A stretch of DNA of 64,000 nucleotides from Alphaproteobacteria bacterium (GTDB lineage Bacteria; Pseudomonadota; Alphaproteobacteria; Rhizobiales; GCA-2746425): NCBI GenBank assembly GCA_024743215.1, contig JANSWZ010000006.1, positions 159,627 through 223,626 on the forward strand. The letters are read 5' to 3'. The notes under the pieces are model-generated. The model was not told the DNA's origin. It saw nothing but the letters and a program-made list of their open reading frames with translations, and made no database searches. The position numbers and the translations under genes were made by a program. Below, one piece after another: positions 1-7,804 of the stretch (positions within the stretch are counted from its first letter, which is position 1; every line of letters begins with the position of its first letter).

Positions 1-161
1 TCGGTGATGACAGAATAGAACTGGCAGAAGATTTTATTGCAAATTCCAGAATTTGACCGCATCTGAATTTGTCATACTGGTAGAGAGAATGATCGGTGCG
101 GGCCCGGAGCCACAGCAGCGACACGTGCCAGAAAACACATATTTCAAAACGGAGAGACCGT

Positions 162-701
162 ATGGAATTTGTTTCAGGCCACACAGGCCGAGAACACGAT
201 ATTCATGAACTTTTTCGTCAGACCTTTGCAGCATCCGAAGGGGCTAATGAAGGTGATGTCATTGGCAGCTTCGTTGATGATTTGATGAAGAGGACACCCG
301 AAAAGGACCTGTTTGCTTTTTTAGCCTACGAAAAAGATACTTTGGTAGGCGGTGTTTTCTTTTCGCGCCTGATTTATCAGCAAGACAGCCGAACAGTTTT
401 TATCTTGTCCCCCATGGCGGTAAACACCAACAGGCAAAAAAGGGGCATCGGACAAAGGCTGATAGCTTACGGTTTGGATGAGTTGCGTAAAAAAGGGGTC
501 GATGTCGCAGTCACTTATGGTGACATAAACTTCTACTCCAGGATTGGCTTTCGGCAAATTTCGAAAGAGCAAGCCAAGGCACCGCTTAAACTCAGTTTTC
601 CGGAAGGCTGGTTGGCGCAGTCGCTGACGGAGGACGATTGGAAGCCATTCATTGGTTTGCCAACCTGTGTTGAGGCGTTGAACAAGTCTGAGCTTTGGTA
701 A
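162..701 (+). CDS. GNAT-family N-acetyltransferase
   Basis: A 179-aa protein with the GNAT fold, probably transferring an acetyl group from acetyl-CoA to an unknown amine in the cytosol. The middle carries the family's core: strands around residues 55-90 leading to LSPMAVN, then RQKRGIGQRL (about 94-103), which is the R/Q-x-x-G-x-G/A acetyl-CoA loop. YGDINFYSRIGF (about 122-133) is typical of the YhbS-like (COG3153) group. ATG 162 is preferred over an upstream in-frame start because GGAGAG lies about 8 nt ahead and the family begins here. The next gene on the same strand starts about 100 bp downstream. Substrate cannot be read from sequence. Confidence 0.85.
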   Translation: MEFVSGHTGREHDIHELFRQTFAASEGANEGDVIGSFVDDLMKRTPEKDLFAFLAYEKDTLVGGVFFSRLIYQQDSRTVFILSPMAVNTNRQKRGIGQRLIAYGLDELRKKGVDVAVTYGDINFYSRIGFRQISKEQAKAPLKLSFPEGWLAQSLTEDDWKPFIGLPTCVEALNKSELW

Positions 702-801
702 AAGCCACTGCCAACAATTCTCCGCGACCCGAGTCTCGACAACAAGCGCTCGACTTCGAGGCGGACGATCTGTATCGAAACCAGACCGGAACACCGACCA
801 A

Positions 802-1416
802 ATGGAGAATTGTGTGAAGAATATCGTTTTTGACATCGGCAATGTCTTGATTGCCTGGGACCCACATGCGGCGTTCCGCGCGGCTTTTCCAGATGATGCG
901 ACGATTGATCAATTTTTTGCAGAGATCAGCTTTTACGATTGGAATCTGGAGCAGGACCGTGGCCGGTCGCGCCCGGAAGCCGTGGCTGCCATACATGCAA
1001 AATGGCCTGAACATGCCCCACTCCTTGATCAGTTTTTTGACCGGTTCCCCGATACCATCCATCAGAAAATCACCGGCAGCTGGCAGGTTTTAGATGATCT
1101 GAAAACAGCAGGGCACCGCATATTCGGATTGACCAATTGGGGCGCGGAGACCTGGCCCCAGGCAAAACAGGTCCATCCCGAATTGAACACCATCTTTGAA
1201 GATGTCGTCGTATCTGGCCATGAAAAGCTGATCAAACCGGATCAGCGCATCTATGAGGTGCTGACAGGCCGAAACAATCTGCAACCTGATGCGTGCCTGT
1301 TTATCGACGATAGCCCTAAAAATGTCGAAGGGGCACAGATCGCAGGCTGGCAAGCACTGCATTTCACCGGGCCGGATGAATTACGCAATTCCTTGAAGGA
1401 GTTGGGACTGTTGTGA
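802..1416 (+). CDS. HAD-superfamily hydrolase (subfamily IA, haloacid dehalogenase-like)
   Basis: A 204-aa HAD hydrolase, probably a small-molecule phosphatase. Motif I is FDIGNVLI (about residues 10-17), in which the second Asp of DxD is replaced by Asn, a common variant in the YihX/haloacid-dehalogenase branch. Motif II is LTNWG, motif III the Lys of KLIKPD, and motif IV CLFIDDSPKNVEGA near the C-terminus. The helical cap lies between motifs I and II. Length is normal for the family. It follows the acetyltransferase on the same strand; no operon signal ties the two, and the AT-rich unit begins immediately downstream. Confidence 0.85.
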   Translation: MENCVKNIVFDIGNVLIAWDPHAAFRAAFPDDATIDQFFAEISFYDWNLEQDRGRSRPEAVAAIHAKWPEHAPLLDQFFDRFPDTIHQKITGSWQVLDDLKTAGHRIFGLTNWGAETWPQAKQVHPELNTIFEDVVVSGHEKLIKPDQRIYEVLTGRNNLQPDACLFIDDSPKNVEGAQIAGWQALHFTGPDELRNSLKELGLL

Positions 1417-1538
1417 TCAGAAACCGGAAAATCTAGCTTCCGGCTATCCAAATTTTGGTCTCAGTGCAGAGAGTTGGGTCTCAGGTCAGTGAGCACTCCG
1501 GAAGCCGCGCGTATGGGGCAACTAAACAGACCGTTCTT

Positions 1539-2024
1539 TCATTCACATCCGCGCATCAACACATGCATTCTTTTGAGAACCATGAGCATAGTCAGCATAA
1601 AATTCATTCCAACAAAGTAGATAATCGGTTCGATCATCAACTGAATTGAGCCATCAATAAAAAATAGTACCGTGAGAAGTACAACAGCCAACAAACAAGA
1701 CATTATTGCAAACGATATATTTGCAAAAGTTTGCCGAACGAGCCTAACTAGCATATCATCTTTTTCTCCATCAGATCCCGTAATGCTATATATCAAAACA
1801 AGAACGTTGAATAAAAGTCCAGAAAAAATAGCAAATGCTGAAATAAGAGCCCCAATATAATCATCTCTTATATGGTAACCAGACAGGCTCACTATGATAG
1901 ATAGAGTAGCTGGCAAAACCAACATCACGCAAAAATCTACTTTACTGTATTTTTGGGTTGATTCGTCTTTAAATGTGGAAAAATGCTCAGTAATGATAAC
2001 CAAAACATTTATTTTGGCGGTCAT
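1539..2024 (-). CDS. Four-helix integral membrane protein (RexB/KwaA-like layout)
   Basis: A 161-aa protein of unknown function. Hydrophobic segments at about residues 30-50, 56-82, 99-123 and 129-150 predict four membrane helices; a charged N-terminus (1-29) and a GSDGEKDD loop (83-90) lie outside the membrane. It overlaps the upstream 311-aa gene by four bases (ATGA), so the pair is very likely translated together. Length, helix count and the short acidic loop after helix 1 (HIRDDYIGALIS) recall RexB of phage lambda (144 aa, four helices) and the four-helix KwaA of Kiwa. That comparison is from memory and is inference. The base composition is visibly more AT-rich than the neighbours. Confidence 0.7.
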   Translation of the reverse strand: MTAKINVLVIITEHFSTFKDESTQKYSKVDFCVMLVLPATLSIIVSLSGYHIRDDYIGALISAFAIFSGLLFNVLVLIYSITGSDGEKDDMLVRLVRQTFANISFAIMSCLLAVVLLTVLFFIDGSIQLMIEPIIYFVGMNFMLTMLMVLKRMHVLMRGCE

Positions 2025-2956
2025 AACCTGATCCCTCCGCGCCTTGCTAGATCCGTCACAATTTTGTTGAACTCGACTTCCAAGCTTTTGGGAGTGGGGT
2101 AACCGTCTGGGCCAATTACGACATCATTCGAAATATCAAAAGAAGAGGAGATGGAATCCGGCTTCGTGAGATTTACCATCTTGATTTCTTCGCCAATACG
2201 AATTTTAGTTTTAACGACATCAAACCCATTATCATCAAATTCGAATACGTCCTCAAGTTTTCTCTCCCCCTTAGCAAATGCGATTAAACCATCTTTCTTT
2301 AAAATATTGGGAGCAAGTATGCCGGTTTTGGGCTGTATCGAGTAGACAAATTTTCCAGGATACGACTTATTGCCAGCACCAAACCTATCTGCGATATCTG
2401 AGGGTATTTCGTGCTTTTCAACAATTATCTCTTCAACTGAACCGTTATTAAGAAGCTGAGAAAGCGTGTCGGACACTGTCAGTTGCCTAACGTGCAATCG
2501 GTAGTTTGGATGCTGCGTTTCAAACAGCCCAACGACGGCAGTTTCGAAAATACCTTTAACACCTGCTAATCCCGTCTGCTGAAGGCACACTATGCCGCGT
2601 TTTTCACTATCTGGCACCGCAATGTGGAAGCAGAAAGGCTCTGAAAGGGCCTCCGATTTTTTCATCTTGTGAGCGGTTTTCCCATTGGTAGCTTCAATTA
2701 TTTCACCAGCCTGCCCGTAATCTCCAGACATGAAACGTCCAACCAATGGACCACTGTTACTCTTGTTTAGTTCAATTTTAAATAATTTCTCATGAATATT
2801 TAGTTTCTGATATTTTGAATACTTATTCAAAATACCAGAAATAACAGCTCTCAAAGAATTAACCCCATCAAAATCTCCAAATCTAAGATTTTCACTTGAT
2901 TTAGATCTTAATTTTCTGACCTCAATAAGGTAAGCTACAGCCCTACAACTCTTCAT
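2021..2956 (-). CDS. Soluble protein of unknown family, partner of the membrane protein (RexA/KwaB-like layout)
   Basis: A 311-aa soluble, charged protein without signal peptide or membrane segment. I do not recognise a catalytic motif. The first half is Lys/Ser-rich (residues 5-90); a beta-rich core follows (PFCFHIAVPDSEKRGIVCLQ, about 126-145), then an acidic C-terminal half (KLEDVFEFDDNGF). ATG 2956 was chosen; a TTG at 2968 would add four residues. The upstream 60 bp are extremely AT-rich and include TATAAT-like sequence. It is the first gene of a two-gene unit whose second gene is a four-helix membrane protein, the same order as rexA-rexB. KwaB (DUF4868) is also near this size, but the usual Kiwa order is reversed. 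Function is unproven. Confidence 0.65.
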   Translation of the reverse strand: MKSCRAVAYLIEVRKLRSKSSENLRFGDFDGVNSLRAVISGILNKYSKYQKLNIHEKLFKIELNKSNSGPLVGRFMSGDYGQAGEIIEATNGKTAHKMKKSEALSEPFCFHIAVPDSEKRGIVCLQQTGLAGVKGIFETAVVGLFETQHPNYRLHVRQLTVSDTLSQLLNNGSVEEIIVEKHEIPSDIADRFGAGNKSYPGKFVYSIQPKTGILAPNILKKDGLIAFAKGERKLEDVFEFDDNGFDVVKTKIRIGEEIKMVNLTKPDSISSSFDISNDVVIGPDGYPTPKSLEVEFNKIVTDLARRGGIRL

Positions 2957-2968
2957 ATAAACCCCCAA

Positions 2969-3513
2969 AAATCCTTATAATTTATTATATAATCAAATTA
3001 TCAAAGCTTATGCTTTCTAAACACCCGTACTGACTTTCAAAACTGGATTTTTCTTATTCCACACACTAATCCCATTCCAATAGGATAAGTGTGCAAAGTC
3101 GTGACAAAAACATACCAATAAGGAGGCAGTGATATGTTTGTTGGCGAATAATACGGTCAATAGACACACAACCAGGTCTATTGCTCTACACTGACACAAT
3201 TGGTTAACCTCACGATTGGATTGTGCCAGTCGAATTCGACATCAAGCAATACCCTGGAATTGTTCTCCGAAAGATTTCAACTTTTAGCAGTACAACATAC
3301 TATAGAAATTTCCAATTGGACGGATGGGGATGTGATTCCATTCGGAGCCGTAGATCAACTTATCGATCTTATCTTAGCGCACACTCAACTGTTCAGCATA
3401 AGCATTTACGTACATTGCTGATCCCCACCAAACACCCCACCCCTTGCAAAAACCCACCAAATGTGGTGCAGACGCCCTCAATCATTTGAAAACGTCACAA
3501 AAGACAAAAATCC
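2969..3513. other. AT-rich intergenic stretch without a recognisable gene
   Basis: 545 bp between the two-gene unit and efp. The left part must hold the promoter of the leftward unit (TATAATTTATTATATAATC at about 2976-2994 read on +). Short open frames on both strands (60-88 codons) have no ribosome-binding site or recognisable product and look random. The composition changes back to GC-rich near 3500, just before efp. This suggests the right boundary of an acquired segment lies here; I see no integrase or flanking direct repeat. Confidence 0.5.
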
Positions 3514-4077
3514 ATGAAAATCAACGGTAATGAAATTCGCCCCGGCAATGTGATCGAGCATCAGAACAGTATCTGGGCGGCGGTCAAGGTTCAGCATGTC
3601 AAACCCGGCAAGGGCGGCGCGTTTGCGCAGGTGGAGCTGAAAAACCTGCTGGATGGCCGCAAGCTGAATGAGCGGTTCCGCTCGGCAGCAACGGTGGAGC
3701 GGATACGCCTGGAGCAGAAGGACTTTCAGTTCCTTTATGCGGAAGGCGATATGCTGGTATTCATGGACACCACAACTTACGAGCAACTGGAATTGCAGGC
3801 CGAATTTGTGGGTGACCGCGCCGTGTTCCTGCAGGACGGTATGCAGGTGACCGTGGAAATGTATGAAGAGCGCCCCATTGGCGTGGCGCTGCCCGATCAG
3901 GTAACGCTGGAAGTGTCCGAAACCGAGCCCGCGCTCAAGGGTCAGACCATCTCATCCTCCTACAAACCGGCGATCATGGATAATGGCGCACGCGTTATGG
4001 TGCCGCCTTTCATCACTGTCGGTGAGCGCATTGTGGTGGATACCAATGAGCTGATTTATCTGCGACGCGGCGAGTAA
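3514..4077 (+). CDS. efp: Elongation factor P
   Basis: A 187-aa protein matching EF-P over its full length: KOW-like N-terminal domain, central OB domain and C-terminal OB domain. EF-P binds the ribosome between the P and E sites and rescues stalling at polyproline stretches. The loop VKPGKGGAF carries the conserved Lys at about residue 33, the position modified by lysylation in E. coli. The C-terminal [15 protein letters not shown]...YLRR is the family signature. suhB follows 12 bp downstream on the same strand, a neighbourhood common in Rhizobiales, so the two are probably co-transcribed. Confidence 0.98.
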   Translation: MKINGNEIRPGNVIEHQNSIWAAVKVQHVKPGKGGAFAQVELKNLLDGRKLNERFRSAATVERIRLEQKDFQFLYAEGDMLVFMDTTTYEQLELQAEFVGDRAVFLQDGMQVTVEMYEERPIGVALPDQVTLEVSETEPALKGQTISSSYKPAIMDNGARVMVPPFITVGERIVVDTNELIYLRRGE

Positions 4078-4089
4078 GGTTTTTCAGGC

Positions 4090-4881
4090 ATGGCACGCAG
4101 TGCACTTTTGAACATCATGGTTCAGGCCGCCACCAAGGCAGGCCGCAGCCTCACCCGCGATTTTGGCGAGGTCGAACAGCTACAGGTGTCCGTCAAGGGA
4201 CCGGGGGATTTTGTCTCCGCAGCCGACACGAAGGCTGAAGAGATCATTGTTGAATCCCTGCAGAAATCCCGTCCTGACTGGGGCTTTCTGCTGGAAGAAG
4301 GCGGCGAGATCAAAGGCAGTGATCCGCTGCATCGCTGGATTGTCGATCCGTTGGACGGCACCACAAACTTCCTCCATTCACTGCCTTTCTTTGCGGTCTC
4401 CATTGGACTGGAGCGACAGGGGCAGCTGGTGGCCGGTGTGATCTATAACCCGATCACCGAAGAATTGTTCACCGCCGAAAAAGGTGGTGGCGCATTCATG
4501 AATGACCGGCGCATGCGCGTCGCCGCCCGCCGCAAATTGGCCGATGCCGCACTCAGCACCGGCATTCCCAATATGGGCAGCAAGGCCCTTGGCCGCTATC
4601 TGGAAGAAGCAAAAGTCGCCAGCGCCCACGCATCAGCCGTGCGCGGTTTCGGCTCCGCAGCCATGAGCCTTGCCTATGTGGCAGCAGGTCGTCTGGATGG
4701 CTATTGGGAACATACGCTCAAGCCATGGGACATGGCAGCCGGCATCGTGCTGATCCGGGAAGCTGGCGGTTTCATATGTGATATGTCCGGCGGTGAGCGC
4801 ATGATGGAAACCGGCGGCATCATTGTCGGCAATGAAACCATCCGCGATTCCATCCGCAAAAACATCATTGAGCGAAACTAG
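4090..4881 (+). CDS. suhB: Inositol-1-monophosphatase family protein
   Basis: A 263-aa Mg2+-dependent phosphatase of the inositol monophosphatase family. The metal-binding motifs are all present: LLEEGG (about 68-73), WIVDPLDGTTNF (83-94) and KPWDMAAG (about 215-222). The family hydrolyses myo-inositol 1-phosphate and similar sugar phosphates; the E. coli homologue SuhB also acts in rRNA antitermination. Length is normal. It is separated from efp by only 12 bp. The gene ends before a composite palindromic repeat and meets a convergent gene. Confidence 0.93.
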   Translation: MARSALLNIMVQAATKAGRSLTRDFGEVEQLQVSVKGPGDFVSAADTKAEEIIVESLQKSRPDWGFLLEEGGEIKGSDPLHRWIVDPLDGTTNFLHSLPFFAVSIGLERQGQLVAGVIYNPITEELFTAEKGGGAFMNDRRMRVAARRKLADAALSTGIPNMGSKALGRYLEEAKVASAHASAVRGFGSAAMSLAYVAAGRLDGYWEHTLKPWDMAAGIVLIREAGGFICDMSGGERMMETGGIIVGNETIRDSIRKNIIERN

Positions 4882-4920
4882 AATTTTTTAGCCAATTTGC
4901 AGGTTTAGGCTCATCCTAAG

Positions 4921-5084
4921 TGGACCCTCGGAACAAGTCCGAGGGTGACGTTGGGAGGGTGTGGCAACTCCGGTACTAAGCTGCGTCTGCTGGGATCAGC
5001 TTACCGCACCTCTCCTACCATCAATTTGAGCCGATACCTGATACCGCCGCCGCCGTCATTCTCGGATTTATTCCGAGAATCCAG
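4921..5084. repeat. Composite palindromic repeat pair A (rhizobial RPE-like)
   Basis: Two 30-bp copies of an imperfect palindrome face each other: CCTCGGAACAAGTCCGAGG at 4926-4944 and TTCTCGGATTTATTCCGAGAA at 5059-5079, each flanked by TGGA on one side and TGACG on the other. The copies are in opposite orientation about 105 bp apart, so the whole unit could fold into a long hairpin with smaller hairpins at each end. It lies between the convergent suhB and L,D-transpeptidase genes. Two similar pairs occur in this window. Confidence 0.8.
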
Positions 5085-5092
5085 ACAACGTC

Positions 5093-5638
5093 CTAACCAA
5101 TCCGCATTTTTGAACCACGCCGCGCAAAGCTGAGCGCGTGGTTCATGGTGGCGTGTGAAACCGCAATGCAGCCTTCTGTCGGGGTAAAGCCCGGCGCGGC
5201 AATGTGGAAGAAAATGGCACTGCCTCCGCCCGGCCTGCGCGGATGGATATTCTGGTCCAGCACCACAACCACATCATATAATTGATCATCCCGCCACAAC
5301 GTCTCATGACTGCCCGCAAAGGGCAGCGTTATGAGTTGATTGTAGCGCGCATCATGCGGGTCATCACACCAGCCATCCAGCTCCAGCATGGGCCGCATCG
5401 GCAACTGCGTCACGGGCTTGGCCAGCCGGTCCGCCCGATAAAACCCGCAAAGCAGCGTGTAGGCCCCGGCAGGGCTGGCGCCATCGCCTTCGCGCTTTTG
5501 GGTGGTGATGCCACTGCGCCCCAGCGCACAGTCAAAACTGCGCCCGCCAAACTGCAACTGTCCTGTTGTCGCAGCCCGGTGCATGCATCGCACCTGAAAA
5601 TCATGCTGCTGCACAGGATCAGGATCGGAAACCTGCAT
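5093..5638 (-). CDS. L,D-transpeptidase (YkuD-domain) protein
   Basis: A protein of about 181 aa with a YkuD catalytic domain. The signature is FFHIAAPGFTPTEGCIAVS near the C-terminus, giving the catalytic His and the T-E-G-C Cys nucleophile (the common form is S/T-x-G-C). Such enzymes cross-link meso-diaminopimelate residues in peptidoglycan or attach proteins to it. No signal peptide is evident, whether translation begins at ATG 5638 or at 5725; 5638 fits the start of the conserved domain better, with GGAAAGGG upstream. A LysM or Sec signal is absent, as in the COG3786 group. It converges on suhB. Confidence 0.85.
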   Translation of the reverse strand: MQVSDPDPVQQHDFQVRCMHRAATTGQLQFGGRSFDCALGRSGITTQKREGDGASPAGAYTLLCGFYRADRLAKPVTQLPMRPMLELDGWCDDPHDARYNQLITLPFAGSHETLWRDDQLYDVVVVLDQNIHPRRPGGGSAIFFHIAAPGFTPTEGCIAVSHATMNHALSFARRGSKMRIG

Positions 5639-5831
5639 AAAAAACCCTTTCCATCCCTTCACGCCCCCCTCACAGTGATTTGACAAAATGTCACCGCATC
5701 CACAGGGCACGCTTGCTTGCGCCATATTTCAAACAATGTTCTAAGACTGTTAAGCTTTTAACTCAATCGGACGTTTGAATTCCAACAACGCCCTGCTAGT
5801 TTCCCTGCCAGTTTCGGTGATGAGGCCCCTG

Positions 5832-6515
5832 ATGAATGAACGTAAAATTCTGATCGTCGATGATGACACAGATCTGCGCGAAGCCCTTGTAGAGCAACTT
5901 GCGCTGTATGAAGAGTTTGAGATTGCCGATGCGGACACAGCCGCCACCGGCATGGCCGCGGCACGCGATGGTCGGGTCGATCTGATGGTGATGGATGTGG
6001 GCCTTCCCGATATGGATGGCCGCGAGGCGGTGAAACTGCTGCGCAAAAACGGCTTTCGTGCCCCCATCATCATGCTGACCGGCCATGACACCGATGCCGA
6101 CACGGTGCTGGGTCTGGAAGCGGGTGCTAATGATTATGTGACAAAACCCTTGCGGTTTGCTGTGCTGCTGGCACGTATTCGCGCTCAGTTGCGCCAACAT
6201 GAACACAGCGAAGACGCCACATTCTCCATCGGCCCTTATAATTTCCGTCCAAGCGCAAAGCTGCTGACCACCGAAGGCGGTGACAAGGTGCGCCTGACCG
6301 AAAAGGAAACAGCCATTTTGAAGTTTCTGCATCGTGCTGGTGACAAGGTTGTCACGCGCGATGTCTTGCTTCACGAGGTCTGGGGCTATAATGCTGGTGT
6401 AACGACCCATACGCTGGAGACCCATATTTATCGCCTCCGCCAGAAGATCGAGGATGACCCGTCAAATGCGGAAATCCTTGTCACTCAGGATGGTGGCTAT
6501 AAGCTGGTTCCTTAA
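5832..6515 (+). CDS. cenR: OmpR/PhoB-type response regulator, CenR-like
   Basis: A 227-aa two-component response regulator: receiver domain (about 3-118) with acidic pocket VDDD, phosphoacceptor Asp in VMDVGLPDMDG, Thr in MLTGHD and Lys in YVTKPL; then a winged-helix DNA-binding domain ending in HTLETHIYRLRQKIE...GGYKLVP. The phrases LREALVEQL and DVGLPDMDGREAVKLLRKNGF match, from memory, the alphaproteobacterial CenR group, which controls cell-envelope functions. The assignment to cenR is therefore likely but not certain. ATG 5832 has GAGG 6 nt upstream; upstream in-frame ATGs at 5775 and 5820 lack one. No histidine kinase is adjacent. Confidence 0.9.
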   Translation: MNERKILIVDDDTDLREALVEQLALYEEFEIADADTAATGMAAARDGRVDLMVMDVGLPDMDGREAVKLLRKNGFRAPIIMLTGHDTDADTVLGLEAGANDYVTKPLRFAVLLARIRAQLRQHEHSEDATFSIGPYNFRPSAKLLTTEGGDKVRLTEKETAILKFLHRAGDKVVTRDVLLHEVWGYNAGVTTHTLETHIYRLRQKIEDDPSNAEILVTQDGGYKLVP

Positions 6516-6589
6516 GTCCTGAACAACGGGATATTTGGGTACGAACTGTAGGTAACACGCATTAGGCACCACATTGGGAAAGACATGTT

Positions 6590-7045
6590 GTGACAATCGA
6601 GCGCGACATTGAGGCACTGCGTCAGGTAATGATGTTTTCAGAGCTGAACAGCGAGCAGTTGCGTCTGCTTGCCTTCAGCGCGGAATCCGTAAAACTGGCC
6701 CCCAAGGAAATCCTGTTTCAGGAAGGCGATGTCGCCGGCTCCGGCTTTGTTGTTACCGAGGGCGAGATTCAGCTGCTTCAGCGCAGTGATGGAAGGTCCG
6801 TCTCTGTGGGCCGCTTGGGTCAGGGCTCGGTGGTCAATGAGCTGGCTTTAATCAGCGAAACATTGCGCCCGGCAACAGCCATTGCCACCCAGGCCAGCGA
6901 AGTCATCAAAATTCGCCGCTCGCTGTTCGGCCGCTTTATCAATGAATATCCTGATATTGCCGTGCGGCTGGAACAAAGCCTGCGCGGACGGCTCCAGGAA
7001 ACCATCGGCCAACTGAAACGCGCCCAGCGCTCGCTGAAATACTAG
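6590..7045 (+). CDS. Cyclic nucleotide-binding domain protein
   Basis: A 151-aa protein, starting at GTG, made of one cNMP-binding beta-roll (about residues 15-130): LFQEGDVAGSGFVVTEGEIQLL, then GQGSVVNELALISETLRPATAIA, which has the phosphate-cassette position but Asn-Glu in place of the usual Gly-Glu. There is no DNA-binding domain, so it is not a Crp/Fnr activator; it probably senses a nucleotide or acts as a partner subunit. It follows the CenR-like gene by about 75 bp on the same strand, suggesting a functional link. It ends before a composite palindromic element. Confidence 0.85.
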   Translation: MTIERDIEALRQVMMFSELNSEQLRLLAFSAESVKLAPKEILFQEGDVAGSGFVVTEGEIQLLQRSDGRSVSVGRLGQGSVVNELALISETLRPATAIATQASEVIKIRRSLFGRFINEYPDIAVRLEQSLRGRLQETIGQLKRAQRSLKY

Positions 7046-7083
7046 GGTCTGGATTCAACGCTCCATCTGCGCGCTACGGCCTG

Positions 7084-7223
7084 TGGATTCTCGGAACAAG
7101 TCCGAGAATGACGGCGGTGGGCGGCATGAGCTGTTAGCGTGAAATGTTGGCGTGAGACGTTGCGGTAAAACCAGCCTGGTTCACGCGCTTAACCGTCTCC
7201 CTCGGACTTGTTCCGAGGGTCCA
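7084..7223. repeat. Composite palindromic repeat pair B
   Basis: TTCTCGGAACAAGTCCGAGAA at 7088-7108 (flanked by TGGA and TGACG) faces an inverted copy CCTCGGACTTGTTCCGAGG at 7200-7218. This is the same 30-bp repeat and the same head-to-head arrangement as at 4921-5084 and 15242-15332. It sits between the convergent cNMP-binding gene and the marR-type regulator. Confidence 0.8.
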
Positions 7224-7235
7224 CGCCGCCCAAAA

Positions 7236-7691
7236 TCACCGCTGCTCCAGATGATCCAGCCCGGATATCAGCGCATTTGACGGGCCCTCCCCCAGCGCCT
7301 GCAACACATCCGCTTCAAATTTTCTGGCTTCCTCTATCAACGCTGCATAAACACGCCAGCCCTTTTTCGTCAGGGCCAGATGCTCGATACGCCGGTCAGC
7401 CCCGTCACTGGTACGCGCCAGCCATCCGCGTTGCTCCAGCGACACCACCGCACGGCTGACCTTGGTTTTATGCATTGAGGAATGCTGTCCGATAAAGGTG
7501 GCGGTCACCGTGCCAAATTGGCCAATCGTGGCAAAAGCCCGCCATTCCGGCCGGGTCATGCCGGTATGTTTCTTGTAAATATCGGCAAATTCACGGCTCA
7601 TGATTTCCGCAGCCCGTGCCAGACGGTAGGGCAGAAATTCTTCCAGCTTCAAAACCGTCTCAATTTCAGGTGCAGATGCCTGTTTTCCCAT
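7236..7691 (-). CDS. MarR-family regulator of the homogentisate cluster
   Basis: A 151-aa MarR regulator: dimerisation helices at both ends and a winged helix in the middle (MTRPEWRAFATIGQFG, then the recognition region SSMHKTKVSRAVVSLEQRGWLARTSD, and the wing DGADRRIEHLALT). It is divergent from hmgA with 113 bp between the genes. That gap contains an 11-bp-arm inverted repeat that is the obvious operator. MarR proteins in this position usually repress aromatic-acid degradation until the pathway intermediate binds. The assignment as regulator of hmgA is inferred from position. Confidence 0.88.
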   Translation of the reverse strand: MGKQASAPEIETVLKLEEFLPYRLARAAEIMSREFADIYKKHTGMTRPEWRAFATIGQFGTVTATFIGQHSSMHKTKVSRAVVSLEQRGWLARTSDGADRRIEHLALTKKGWRVYAALIEEARKFEADVLQALGEGPSNALISGLDHLEQR

Positions 7692-7719
7692 GACCGGTTC
7701 TCCCCCTCGCGCCGGTTGA

Positions 7720-7752
7720 TAGTTACATTTTCAATTGTTACAAATGAAACTA
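7720..7752. promoter_or_regulatory. Inverted repeat, probable MarR operator at hmgA promoter
   Basis: TAGTTACATTT (7720-7730) and AAATGAAACTA (7742-7752) form arms matching at 10 of 11 positions around an 11-bp spacer. It lies in the divergent promoter region of the MarR gene and hmgA, about 29 bp upstream of the marR start and 53 bp upstream of hmgA ATG. Binding is inferred. Confidence 0.55.
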
Positions 7753-7804
7753 ATAAAATCAATTGCGTGCGCGCCCCGGCGCGTCACCCAAAAGGGGATG
7801 GAAA

